NCBI RefSeq assembly: GCF_000182565.1
Contig: NW_015971555.1
Location: 248,001-312,000 of the forward strand
DNA: 64,000 bases
Direction of reading: 5' to 3'
From: Spizellomyces punctatus DAOM BR117
Taxonomy: Eukaryota; Chytridiomycota; Chytridiomycetes; Spizellomycetales; Spizellomycetaceae
In this document: positions 27,856-39,049 of the stretch, piece by piece
Numbering within the stretch: position 1 is the first letter of the stretch
Layout: the number at the start of each line of letters is the position of its first letter
Position numbers and translations under genes: made by a program
Notes under the pieces: generated by a model
The model's input: only the letters and a program-made list of their open reading frames with translations
Told to the model about the DNA's origin: nothing
Databases searched by the model: none

Positions 27856-28090
27856 AGTGTGGTCGATCGCTAGTTGGGAAGCGAGACTTGGTTTGGCAAG
27901 GTTGACAAACTTCCAGTGACAAAGTGGCGCGACTGAACTGCGTAAGCAATTGATTGCGCCACAAGTGGATCACACATTCCGATCAATATCACTTCTGGCT
28001 TGTCTAGTAATAGTATTAAATCTTAAAGCATAATCACAAACCACATCAATAGGTCCATTAAATAGGCTCCCAGATTCCGATTAATCCTAA

Positions 28091-29974
28091 TCATACATGC
28101 CCCAATACGACGCAACATCTCAAACTCCTTCCCGCATCAAAGGCATCTCGGTACAGTTTATTTATTCTCCAGCCCCATGATTGTGTCAGTTGGAATTTGT
28201 CGGGCTTGCTTTCCAGGACGTAGCATTTGTCCCCAAAGAAACAGTAGAGCTGAAACCATGTAAGGGTGGTTTTACGCGGATCGATATATGGTGTTGTCGA
28301 GGGTAGCTGGGCATAGGTTGGGTAGGTACTAAATTTAGGGACTGGCACCGGCATGCGTTGACTGCGATTGAACAGGTCAGCTTTGATGAGCGGATATTAA
28401 AGCTACTTAGAGTAAACTTACAGGTAGATCCCGAGCTTGGGCGTTTCGTCGACTGTTACGGTTTGCACATAGATTTGCCACATGGAACTGCACAAATTCA
28501 GGTATGCGAACTGAAAAGCCAGCCCTTAGATGTACCTACCCCGCATAGAAAACACTTCTACTCGCGACCTTCTCTCCACTAGCGATTCTCCTCAGATCCG
28601 AAAATTCCACGCCAAATCGCATGGGACAGAACCTCATTCCTTGATGTACATACAAATTGTCCTCGTCCATGACCTCTGTCAAACGCAGTCCATCAATATG
28701 CCTTGTGTCACTCCTTGGAACGACAGGTTCATCGATGTTGAATTCCATTGTGTCTTCCGTTGCAGACGTAATCATGTGTTGGAGCTCTTTCTGGGTCCAT
28801 GCGGAGCTCTCGAGAAGGTCAGGAAGGTCGATGATGTCTTGCAATTCCGTGTAGCTGTGAATTCGGAGGAGGGAGTCAAAAGGGATGTGGATATAACCTA
28901 TACCCCGAGCCAAGATATTATCATAGATGGTGTCGGAGTCGTCGTCCGCGGAAATTTCATCATCGCTGGGTTGATCTTTGATCGTTGTCCATACATGGCC
29001 TTCCGATTCGGCTGCGCAAGCGGCGGCATCTTCTTTGGTGCATGTTTCTATAGTTCCTTCCAGAGATGCAAGTTGCTCAAACCGCTTTCCGAGCTCTATC
29101 GCTTCATCATCGCGCTTTCCAAGTTCTGTCCTTCTTCTCTCTTCAATGATCTTCACAATGAAATTCCACCGCTGTTCTTCGCTCGGTACCCAAAAGCAGT
29201 CACTCGTCACCATTCTCTCCAGCCACCGCACGGGCATTCTCTCAAACACCGGTCTTAGCTCCTTCCTCGCATATCCCTCCCGACAGAGGTAAGTCAAGCA
29301 CGCCTCAACAATTGTTTCTGAATGTGTACCGTAGCAGTACCCATCTGAAAATAGCAGGTAGTCCAAGACAGTATCAGGTGATAGATCTTCAACAATGAAG
29401 TTAACTGTCATATCGCATAATTCTTTGTCCCCAAAAAACAACGCTGCCGCCAGTACGCTTGGTGCCGAGGTCGAAGTTAGATGAAGCTGTGTATTTCCGT
29501 ACATCCTTCCCAGTACTGTTGTAATGCCTTCCACAGTTACATTGGGATCGTCGATTGCAATCTGCACCTGTCGACTTTCATGCTCCTTCCATGGTCCACC
29601 GTCCAGCATGCCAGCAAAATAAGGATTGTTGAGGAGCACAATCCTGTGGAGGTTGTAAGTCATACCAAGGACTTGGACGGTGAAATCAGAGAATAGACCG
29701 GAGAGGAACCCTTTGCGGAAGAGGGATTCTGATAGCTTCTTGAGTGGCTCGAGGGTTTGTGAGAGGGTCGGATTGGTGGTTGTTGGGGAGCATTTGGGGA
29801 TAGGTAGGGTTCCATGATCTTTCATCACGGATCCAATATTAATTAACAACTTCAATTCATCACAGCAAAGCTAGAGAACATACATTCTTTCACCCAATCT
29901 CTCGTTGCAACATCTATGGCATCCTCCACCTCATCCATAACGATTGAAAGTACATCAGTTCGACTGGTTGACAT
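28091..29974 (-). CDS. BTB/POZ-domain protein, fungal type
   Basis: Four exons by my reading. Exon 1 from 29974 gives VMDEVEDAIDVATRDWVKE; the main exon holds the BTB fold: GLFSDFTVQVLGMTYNLHRI then LLNNPYFAGMLDGGPWKEH and FGDKELCDMTVNFIVEDLSP. An acidic low-complexity linker follows, then a C-terminal domain (SRSVFYAG spliced to FAYLNLCSSMWQIYVQTV, then RKTTLTWFQLYCFFGDKCYV) ending at 28091. Such BTB proteins often act as substrate adaptors for cullin-3 ligases, but this C-terminal domain is of unknown function, so the role is inference only. The first intron start (GTATGTTCTC) is well formed. No other domains seen. Confidence 0.82.
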
Positions 29975-30348
29975 AGTACTAGGTTGCTCGCTGTAATGAC
30001 CCGTACCCTAATTCAACACCCGTACTTTTGTGGGGTTGAATTTGGGGGTGTACCCAGCTTTTTCTTTCCCTTTGCGGATCCAACGATAAAAGCTCAGTAT
30101 TAAAAAACATGAAACGCTCACAATCATAAGACAACTAGATGCTATTCTGGGCAACACCTAATCCGCCCAGTGGTTCTCGGAACTGGCGTCACGCGCGACT
30201 AAGCATGTGGCAATGTGTCAACTTCTCCGCACGCAATGACCTTTCGGCCAGGTGGAAAGCGAAAAGAACAAAAAGGTTGGCAGAGCACCTACCTGCCTTT
30301 GGTTCCCTTACTTTCCACCTTGGCTGTTGGTCGCATCTATAGTACACC
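29975..30348. promoter_or_regulatory. Divergent promoter region, BTB gene and PB1 gene
   Basis: 374 bp between two outward-reading genes, presumed to hold both promoters. No distinct TATA box or known motif is convincing. Confidence 0.35.
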
Positions 30349-31851
30349 ATGATAGGAGATCCGCAATATGCTTGGCCTTTGCCTTTGCCTGTTCATCATA
30401 ATAGGTTGATGCAAGTCGAGGCAGCGACGAGTGTCGACGAGGTCGCCGTAAAAGTAACAGTAAGTTAGGCATGATATGTCCTACTGTGAACATGATCTAA
30501 CATGGGATATTTAAATGACTAGCTTAATGACATTCACCGCCGGTTTACTCTGGCTGAAGCGAATCATACTGAACTCTTGAAAACTGTCCGGTCTTTGTTC
30601 GGTTTGGCTAAAAGCGAAAGTTTGCACCTGTGGTGGGTCGATGAAGATGGTGACAACTGCTGCTTGGACCATGAAGCGGAGCTTATTGAAGCTGTGCGAT
30701 GGGCGCGAAATAACTGTAATGGGCTCCTAAAAGTCAGAGGTCGATTCGGAAGCGACAGTGGCCCACATGCATCCTTCAATCGGTCTGTCAAACCAGCTTT
30801 CAACGACTACTATGACACGTCTTCTTCTTCTGGAACCGATGAATACGAAAATGATTGCGGTTCCGCCATGTACGAGTCCGAATCTGAATACGATTCAGTA
30901 AATGCGTACCCGTACGTGCGAGCTGAGCATTTGGACGATGTGTACAATGATGCGTCCTCCGACACCGAGACCGAGGAGCCTTCTACACCCATCGGTGCGG
31001 TGGCCTACTATACGCCCATTGCCAGCCTTCCCGGTGTGCTCCTCCGAGAACTTGAAGACCGCGAAATGGAAGAAGGCCTTCTGGGCCGTCCGGACTTCAC
31101 CATCGCCACCAGCATTTTTGCAGATGACGCCCTTTCTTGGCACCAAACATCTTCTACGCAATATGAACCGGCTGACACCAAACAGATGGGAACTCAAATC
31201 GCCCCCAAAATGTCGGAACAATGCATTCAAACTGATCTGATCAGTTTCACTCAAACGGCACGTCCTTCAGTCACAACTCAATCCGTTCAAACTGTCATCA
31301 TAACCAAAACTGCATGCACGTCGACTCCAGCTCCTACATTTACGGCCTCAAGCACTCAATGTGATGCCGCCGAAACAACTACGACTATAGTCCAGCGTTC
31401 CCCAACAACTAGCGCCTCGTCAACTCAAACAACTCCAGAAACAAATGAATCATCTACCCGACCAGCCCCGAAATCAACATCCACATCCACTCAATCCAGC
31501 TCTACTGAAACAACAGATTCATACACTCAATACGACTCAACCTCGGTAGATGTGCGATCTGGGCCTGACGGTGACGAGAGTAGTCAACAAAAGCGCTTCA
31601 AAGCAGTTGGGTTCTCCCATGCGGTTAGCATCCCCATTGTTGAGGAGCATGAGGAGGGTGAGGTAGAGGATGAGACGGAGAGGCCGGGAAGTCCTTACCC
31701 CCATGAAGAATCCGATGAAGAGGGCGATGCGTTGTTGAACGACGAGAGAGATGGCGAGCCGGAGGCGGAGGAGGAAGAGGAGAGTGAGAGGGTCAAGGTT
31801 AATAATGCCATAGATGCCCTTCAAAGTCCCGGAGACTTTGTGCTTGTGTGA
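30349..31851 (+). CDS. PB1-domain adaptor with array of TQT-like (LC8-type) motifs
   Basis: Two exons (30349-30459, 30523-31851), 479 residues. The PB1 domain lies at about residues 32-110: VDEVAVKVTLNDIHRRF supplies the basic strand with its Lys, and LWWVDEDGDNCCLDHEAELI supplies the acidic OPCA motif, so it should be able to bind other PB1 domains head to tail. The rest is disordered. Residues about 235-360 carry roughly nine S/T-x-Q-T/C/S/Y motifs (SSTQYE, MGTQIA, CIQTD, FTQTA, SVQTV, SSTQCD, SSTQTT, TSTQSS, SYTQYD). The C-terminal part is very acidic and ends SPGDFVLV, which resembles a LIR/AIM (aromatic-x-x-aliphatic after acidic residue). The layout recalls the PB1 receptors p62/NBR1 but no ZZ, FW or UBA domain is present. 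Function unproven. Confidence 0.8.
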
Positions 31852-32073
31852 TGACTTGGATAGATATTATGTAGATTGCGTCACTTTCGGTCTATGGGCC
31901 ACGTACATTTTGTATACAATAACTGTAAGCTTTATTCAATTGCAAAACTAGCTCACATTCCATATCATTCAATGCCTACTCTCTATTTCCCCCCATGAAT
32001 TCGAAAGATATCTACATCCACACCCATGTCTGACTATTATTACAGTGGCCCTCTACGGCAACTCAAATTTATT

Positions 32074-32981
32074 CTACTTTGCTTCCCCTTCATTCTCTGC
32101 TAGCTTGAAGATGGTCTCCTTCAAAAACTTACGTCCTGCCGCCACGGCGGCGTCGTCAATCCTCATCAAGGCTGGATCCTGGAGTGCCTGTTTGGCAAAT
32201 TCAGGTGAAGAAAGCTTTTCAGGGTTATTCACAGCCGGAAGGAGGTGATGGCCACCAATGTACCCCGTCAATGAGCATACGTAGATGCCACAGTCATATC
32301 CATTCGTTTGTTGGGGGGTATTCACGATTTCGAATCCTGGTGCTGAGATTTACCGTTATGAATGCTTTCTGAAATGGATTAGAGTCTGCTATAGTGGAAT
32401 TTCTTACCCGTCTGGCCCTCCTGCTTCAGTAAGGGTGTAATCCTTTCGGCAGTTTGCCGTGCGAACTCCACATTCGCTCCTTTCAGGCTATCAAAGTAGT
32501 AGAATGTGTTCCCTCCAGCGTGCCAGACAAGAAGACTCCTGTCAATTTCCATCAGTATTTCCCAGTATTCCGTCACTTGCTCAAGGGAATATTACCAATG
32601 GCTGCCTCCACCCTTGAGTCCTGATCCATCATTGATAGGCATCCACACAAAAGCGCGTTCGTTCAAGTTTGGAGGAAGTACGCCTTTCAAAGCGTCGACA
32701 GGCTCTACGAAACCCACCCCGCGGGTAGCGTTAGCAAACTTTCCCATGTCAAACATAATTGGCCACAATCTCCCACCTGCAGACTGAGAAACTAAAGCAA
32801 CCATTGTCGGGCGCATAAACAACACAGCGGGGTCATTCTTGAACAGCTCCCTTTCCATCCACTCATAGTGGAAGCTAATTATCGCGTCATTCAACCATTG
32901 CCCGTCATCCAAGAGCGCAACATCCTCAGGATACAGAATGATATCGTGCCATTCGAGGATGGGTTTACGCTCGGTAGTCAT
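32074..32981 (-). CDS. SENP8: NEDD8-specific cysteine protease (SENP8/DEN1/NEP1)
   Basis: C48-family protease that matures NEDD8 and strips it from non-cullin proteins. Sequence: VALLDDGQWLNDAIISFHYE, then FMRPTMVALVS, NERAFVWMPINDGS and GGGSHW with the catalytic His, FYYFDSLKG with the Asp, and QQTNGYDCGIYVC with the catalytic Cys. The WLND and NDGS segments fit SENP8 better than Ulp1/Ulp2. The frame is open upstream to 33146 with another Met near 33086, so a slightly longer N-terminus is possible; 32981 is chosen because homology begins about 12 residues downstream. Two short introns, near 32590-32545 and 32400-32330. About 240 residues, normal for the family. Confidence 0.9.
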
Positions 32982-33209
32982 CTTGCTTTTACGGTTTTTC
33001 AGTTTGGTACAGCTGGCCGTGCCCACCACAACTCCCGGCACGTGTCGAGGACGATCGCGTTGCTTACGTTCATCCTGCAGACTCATCTTACATTGGAAAT
33101 ACGTAATGGCAAAGCCCTCCTCGTTGATACGATATAAAGCTGCCAAAGTTAATTGTCAGATTGCAACACTATTCTTCCATTTACCAAAACTAATCAATTT
33201 TTGAACAAA

Positions 33210-34611
33210 ATGCCCGCTGCCGATTTTGCCAACAAACAGCCCTACGTCAGTTTGAGCAACGGACAGAAAATTCCTCAAATAGGACTAGGGTAGGTGGAAT
33301 TCCATGTGATAACGGGCAGTAATTGACGTCCGGTGAACTATATCCGAAACAAGAACTTGGAAGGCTGGTCCCAACGAAGTCGGCAACGCCGTAAAAGCTG
33401 CCATCGAAGCAGGATACCGCCATATTGATTGTGCTGCAGTTTACACAAATGAGCACGAAGTTGGGCAAGCTATCAAAGAGTGTATTGACCGCGGCATCGT
33501 CAAACGTGAAGAGTTGTTCATTGTGACAAAGTTGTGGAATACCTGCCATGCGAGGGATAAAGTGTTTGAAGCGTGCGACATAAGCTTGCAGGTCAATATC
33601 TCATTGTGTTTTCATCGGGCGCAGAGATTGACACTGCCTTCCAGCAACTTGGCCTTGATTATCTGGACATGTATTTGATGCACTATCCTGTTCCGATGGC
33701 TTATACTGGGTGTGATGCGATTTCCAAAGTCATGCATGACTGTCTCCTTATACCAACTGACTGAGTATTCTGAAGGCCCACCAAACCTGATCTGAAAGAA
33801 TGGATCCCTTGGGACGACCAAAAGCAACTTGTCAAGCTCGAAAAGTCACCTTTACATGAGACATGGGCTGCAATGGAGGTACCGTTCTCATTCTCATCCC
33901 CACTGCAAGCTCGTCACTCTCTAGTGATGCGGGTTCGGCATGTGTCAGGAACTAGTTCATAAAGGCAAAACCAAAGCGATCGGCATTTCAAACTTTACGA
34001 TACCAGTCCTCATTGATCTGTGGACTTACGCCAAGATTTTACCGGCGACCAATCAGGTACTGAACTACCATCACTCAGGTTGCTTACAGGGCCGAATCTC
34101 ACAGTTGCTGCTGGCATAGGTGGAATGTCATCCATATTTCCAGGCAAGTATTCAGAACAATGCTGCAGTACATCATGATTAACATTTTCTTTGGACGGCC
34201 AGCGTCGTGAACTGAGGGAGCTTTGTAAAAAGTTTGGCATTCCTGTCACTGCTTATTCTCCGCTGGGCAGTGGCAAGCAAGGGCCTTTACAGGACCCAAC
34301 GGTAAGACTCACGTGCAAACCTTACGATGAACATTTGTCCATTCTGTTGAGTTACCGTTACAACGCAGATCAAAGCCATCGCCACCAAATATAAAAAGAC
34401 GCCAGCCCAAGTTCTCCTTCGGTGGAACATTCAACACGGCAACATTGTTATCCCAAAATCCTCCAAAGAGGAGCGTGTCAAGGAGAACATGAACATTCTT
34501 GACTTTGGTCTCTCACCTGAAGACATGCAAAAGATTGACGGATTGGATCGAGGCTTTATGACTTGTGATACGAGGGAGTACTGGCGTGGATTTGCTTTTT
34601 TCGCCGTGTAA
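33210..34611 (+). CDS. Aldo-keto reductase (AKR1-like NADPH-dependent aldehyde/xylose reductase)
   Basis: Cytosolic TIM-barrel oxidoreductase. Exon 1 gives [18 protein letters not shown]; the catalytic tetrad is visible as the Asp in [11 protein letters not shown], the Tyr in [11 protein letters not shown], the Lys in LFIVTKLWN and the His in LDMYLMHYP. Later exons give [35 protein letters not shown] and the NADPH-binding [13 protein letters not shown], with the stop at 34611. Six or so short introns. The exact substrate cannot be read from sequence; Gcy1/xylose reductase-like enzymes are the closest I can name. Confidence 0.92.
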
Positions 34612-35142
34612 GAGTAAGACTTGGATTGGATCATACTAGTTGTACTAGTTGTATAGTGTCGCGGCTGCTCCTGCTGGCTGCTGTGCATCGCACGCCAAGT
34701 GGAAAAAATATCAAACGCATCTGCGCTTTTGAAACCGTCCCGGCGATCTATCACGACGCCATAGCAGCAAGTTTTTTGTGCTGTTGCTCGTGCAAAATGA
34801 ACGTGTGCCAACAAAGTGTCCTTCACACTCCCCTCGTCTTTGGAAATTGGTCGCAACTCTAATAATGTACCAAATAGGGTAAATGACATGTAACCAAATA
34901 TGGCATAATTGTAGTGAGCTCATTTGTGTGCTCTTTTTGCTCTGTCCCTTTTTTCAAACCGCTGGCGGGGAGTCTTCCGGTTTGTCCATTGTTTTTCTTG
35001 CTTCCTACGTCGTCGTCGTCGTCGTCGTCGTCGCTGTCACTGATAGATTTGGTAGATATTGTGTCGGTGCCGGTTTCACCCTCGCGCACCGTCACACATC
35101 GGATTGATCACTCAGGATATCAAGCGGAAAATTTGGAATAAG
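34612..35142. other. Intergenic region with GTC microsatellite
   Basis: 530 bp between two plus-strand genes. Contains a perfect GTC trinucleotide run near 35009-35033. No gene is supported. Confidence 0.6.
35009..35033. repeat. (GTC)n microsatellite
   Basis: Run of eight GTC/CGT units about 110 bp before the PH-domain gene start, in presumed 5' flank. Confidence 0.85.
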
Positions 35143-36876
35143 ATGATAGGATCTGTTCCTGAACGATGGGATACCGATGCCAAGCGGTGCGAGTCCCCAG
35201 CTCCCTCCATGTCCACTGGTCGCGTATCGTCCGAACCCGATCCGATAATGCGAACAGGAGTTTTGACTATCATACGGCGGGCCACGTTTGGAACATCCTC
35301 GCAGCTTCGACGACGAACCATTCTCTGTGCTCCAAAGCTGACAGATGACTTGCATCCAATATTGCAAGAAATCTTCCCAGATACGACACCTGCCTCGAGT
35401 CGGGCCCTTAAACCACTTCCGCATGTGACGATGGCTTTGGGACGTATCACGCAGGCTGCCATTAAGGGTACCCCCTTGTTGATATTCCTTCCTGAAGAAA
35501 CCATGGTTGATGGGGATCTGGAAACAAAACCTGTATATGTAGAACTGTCTTCCGTGGTCACTTTGCGGGACGAAGTGGACATGAATGAAACTTGCACCTT
35601 TGGGCTGGAATTGAAAAACACTGCCACAGGGGGTTGGGCTGGTAAAAATATGCGGATTCGAGCAGGCTTTTCTCTTGAATATTTGGGATGGATGGCTGTC
35701 TTAAGGGAAGCCATGAATATTGGAGCCACACCTACGCTGGCGTATGGTAGTAAGACGGCCCAGGTAATACCAATCAAGATGCAACGGGAGCAAATACGCG
35801 GACGGTCGATGGTGAGACATTCGGAAATGGACCTAAGAGGTTGTTATGGAAATATGGATGAGCAGCAACGCATCTCCAGATCCTTGGAAAGGGGCCGGAC
35901 GAGATCGGCGCAGAATCTAGGCGCGCGGATGACAGATCTACGCCTACGTCAAGAGCAGACGATTGCATCAGCTGGGAACCAAGTTCACATACCCCACGGT
36001 AATGAGCAACCGTCAAGTCCGCCGTTGGCCCCCGTTCCCAGGCGAGGTCGTCGCCAGGGTGACAATAGACCCCCACCTGCCATGTCAAACAGAGGTTTAT
36101 GTTTACCTGCCCTCCGTCGAGTGTCGTGGCATGGAGACTTGGAAGAGGGCTCCATGTCTGATCTTGTAAAAGACTGGGGTATGTCGATGTTGGTGCGGGA
36201 ACCTGAGGCTGAAGTCTCTTGCACTGTACCGATTATAGAGAGCGAATCATATGGCCCAGAGCCATCCGCACCAGTACCTTCTGTCAAGGATCATGTGCAG
36301 GAGGGAACTAAAAGCGACAATAGCTTCGTAGATAATAAGGACCGCCCAATCTCCACAGATTCTGGTATTGGCTCTTCTGTATCTGGATCACCGTCATCAA
36401 GGGGATCAATGATACGAGACAGACCTCAATCTCTGGAGTCCCATCGACCCCATCTTGACGAGACCTCTGTACCGAAAATCAACAGGTCTACTGCAATGGA
36501 ACACAAACCGTCTCTCCCGCGTATGCGTAGTTCAGAGGAGCACACGTCTGCAACTCGCTCATCTCATCCTCCGGTCCGAGTCAACCCACCCCCTTCCAAA
36601 CGCCGCCCTAATGCGTCTCTCAATGAATTTTCCCCACGTTTGCCACCGACCCTCCCGGCCTCACGTCACAGCGCTTCCGCAGCGACTCGTCCAACTAGTC
36701 AGGCACGTTACAGCCCAGTGACCCTCCGTGGCTCACCTCCGGGCCCACCCACGTCGATAAATCCCGTCCCAATCATATCGCTGGCCGATTCCCGGGGACC
36801 CCGCATATGGTCTGTCAAAAGGAACAAATGGGTCGCGCTGCATGAAAGGGTGCCTGTGAATAGAATAGATGATTGA
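35143..36876 (+). CDS. PH-domain-like protein with disordered C-terminus
   Basis: One uninterrupted exon of 577 codons from ATG 35143. Residues about 30-190 look like a pleckstrin-homology fold with a beta-rich stretch (GTPLLIFLPEETMVDGDL; KPVYVELSSVVTLRDE) and a final helix with the conserved Trp (EYLGWMAVLREAM). The remainder is low complexity, rich in Pro, Ser and Arg (RSLERGRTRSAQ; STDSGIGSSVSGSPSSRGS), with many potential phosphorylation and SH3-type PxxP sites, and ends with RIWSVKRNKWVALHE. Membrane or scaffold role is likely but inferred. I do not recognise a named family. The frame is open 28 codons upstream without an ATG. Confidence 0.75.
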   Translation: MIGSVPERWDTDAKRCESPAPSMSTGRVSSEPDPIMRTGVLTIIRRATFGTSSQLRRRTILCAPKLTDDLHPILQEIFPDTTPASSRALKPLPHVTMALGRITQAAIKGTPLLIFLPEETMVDGDLETKPVYVELSSVVTLRDEVDMNETCTFGLELKNTATGGWAGKNMRIRAGFSLEYLGWMAVLREAMNIGATPTLAYGSKTAQVIPIKMQREQIRGRSMVRHSEMDLRGCYGNMDEQQRISRSLERGRTRSAQNLGARMTDLRLRQEQTIASAGNQVHIPHGNEQPSSPPLAPVPRRGRRQGDNRPPPAMSNRGLCLPALRRVSWHGDLEEGSMSDLVKDWGMSMLVREPEAEVSCTVPIIESESYGPEPSAPVPSVKDHVQEGTKSDNSFVDNKDRPISTDSGIGSSVSGSPSSRGSMIRDRPQSLESHRPHLDETSVPKINRSTAMEHKPSLPRMRSSEEHTSATRSSHPPVRVNPPPSKRRPNASLNEFSPRLPPTLPASRHSASAATRPTSQARYSPVTLRGSPPGPPTSINPVPIISLADSRGPRIWSVKRNKWVALHERVPVNRIDD

Positions 36877-37750
36877 TGGAATCTACAGTAGAATTGTCAA
36901 CGATGTGCTTTGTACCATTTTTTTTTCTGTTCCGTAAGAAGTCAATATTGTAGTTGTATACACCTTTCCAGACCTTTACCGAAGAAGAATACATTTGTTT
37001 GTGTTAGAAGTGTCAGAAAAGACAGGCCAGACCGTGACATCTAGGAGCGCACCTGCAACCTGCATGGTTGTAGAGGAGGAGGAGAGATAAAGATTATAAA
37101 CTCAGAAACAAGCCGGAGGATGACCTAGAAAGAGGAAAGGCTTGAGCTTGAACCTTGGAAGCTGTGCGATCCAACAGCAAGGCAACATTTTGATTCATGG
37201 TACCATGAATCGGTGACACGAAACCTGGCGATGACAGAGAAGGCGCAACCAGGTCTTGCTTCCAGGCCCTTTTGAAAAGATGTAAGCGTAAACATAAACG
37301 AAGATATCGCGAGGAATGGAGGTTTGATAGACTTTATCTCAATAAACACAATTTCTGACTTTAACATGCACCATGTTCAAGAGCGCTGAGTTAAGTATAT
37401 CATATATTTGTGGGCCTAGTTGCCTATAATATGGTATGATTTTAGAATAACTCTGCGCCCACACGCGCTATGTCCCCCACACAAACAACGGGTATCGGAG
37501 GATTATGTAAGCTTCCCCGACCAGGCGGGCCTAATATGTATTCGGTCGTTCATGACGTCTATTCTGTTTTTATTTCTGGGTAGGTATTCGAAGGTATGTA
37601 GCCCTGCACGGGCTTAGATTAAATATGTTTAAGATTTTGCACACTGAGTTGTTGGTGTCAGGGCAAGTTGCCTACCGTGTCCGTTTTACTGACACCAAGT
37701 TGAATGTTTCACCCGATTTCCAATTCCTGTATTAACTTTAGACGAGCAAC
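36877..37750. other. Intergenic region
   Basis: 870 bp between two plus-strand genes, AT-rich. A minus-strand frame of 80 codons (37125-37367) has no recognisable content. Nothing else supported. Confidence 0.6.
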
Positions 37751-38912
37751 ATGCACACCATAACGTCCCCAGCAACGTCGAGCGCAACACTAACGATGAT
37801 TGCTATTGACGACATTGAAGAGCCCACTGCCCCCAAACCAGTTTATCACCCACCAAATTTGGATAGACCATTACCACCTCTTCCGCCTCCTGATGTTCCG
37901 CCGCCACCATATGAACCGTCTGGACCTCCTCCTGTGTATGGAGACGTGCACAAGAGACGGGATCGTGTGTGGGGTGGGGCCGTGGTTGGATTTGATCTGG
38001 TGAGATTTGCATCTTTAAGGCGCAACATATTAAAGTGTGATGGCTGAACTGGATTGGTGATCAGATCTCCTCGTTCGTACTCCTCTTCCTAACACTTGCT
38101 CAATTGACAACGTCTCCGATATCCCTGTCGACTGCCGGGGTGATCTTACCTTTTGTCTATGTTGGAGTCGCTGTTTACGGCCGGATAGCATTTTCCAAGG
38201 TATTAGTCAAACAGTTCGTCCTACCGGTACAAAGCACTAAACAGTCAGGAACAACAGATTCGCTGTCCCGCTATGATCCTCTACACTCTTCTCTACACAC
38301 TCCGCATCATAGCCGATATCGCTGGGATAACCCTCTTCATTTCCCACCAAACAACTTCTCAAGGAGGTCAACAAGGTGACGGCGCCAAGAGGAGTGGCTA
38401 TTCTCCATGGATCGTTGAGGCGGGACGTATACCTGTTGTTGGATTGCGGGTAGCGCAGTATGAAGAGGCAGGGTGGTGTACAGGTTGTGCTTGGAGAGGA
38501 GGTGTCTGGGGTGGTGTGGTAAGTCACTTTCTGTTTTTGTTTGTTTCTTCAACACCATCTAATGTATTTCGAGTAGTTGATGATACATATTGCATTGGGA
38601 GCTCTCCTGATGATTCACTCACACGCCCTTTGTCGGTCGTCTGAAGAGCAGCCGTCTGTGGTGAATCAGGAGCCTCCATTGAGGGCGCCTATATCGACAC
38701 AGCAGCAGATGATACATTTTGACAACAACATTTTTAGACCTCGGCCTTTAGTTCCTGGGGGTGGTAGAACGGTTCAGGAAAGAGTGCAAGCGGCGGAAGA
38801 TGACGATGACCTCCGGCCTTTGGCGGAGATTTTGGCAGAATTGGAGGAAGGGCGTCGGATGGCTGGGGTTACGGTGCGTTCTGGTGACCGTGGTGCCAAT
38901 TCTAATGCATAG
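37751..38912 (+). CDS. Small multi-pass membrane protein with N-terminal PPxY motifs
   Basis: Four exons by splice signals. The N-terminus is Pro-rich and holds two PPxY-type motifs (PPPPYEP and PPPVYGD), ligands for WW domains such as those of Rsp5/NEDD4 ubiquitin ligases. Hydrophobic segments follow: near SFVLLFLTLAQLTTS, LSTAGVILPFVYVGVAVYG, then MILYTLLYTLRIIADIAGIT and MIHIALGALLMIHS, giving about four transmembrane passes. The C-terminal cytosolic tail is acidic (AAEDDDDLRPLAEILAELEE). I do not recognise the family. By analogy with small PPxY membrane adaptors it could recruit an E3 ligase to membranes; that is inference. Confidence 0.68.
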
Positions 38913-39049
38913 TCTTGATTGTAATGTTGTGTGTACCATATTATGGCATAAGGTGGGAGTATGGATGATGAAAAGTTAGTTTGTAAATGTGTATGATTGT
39001 CTATGTCATTAAATGTTTCAGGTATAAACGTTTGACTCTCTATTCACAA

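Noticed and set aside
28530-29258. Plus-strand 242-codon open frame
   Set aside because: Antisense shadow of the BTB gene's main exon.
35009-35033. Possible CRISPR or other array
   Set aside because: It is a plain trinucleotide microsatellite; no spaced repeats were found in the window.
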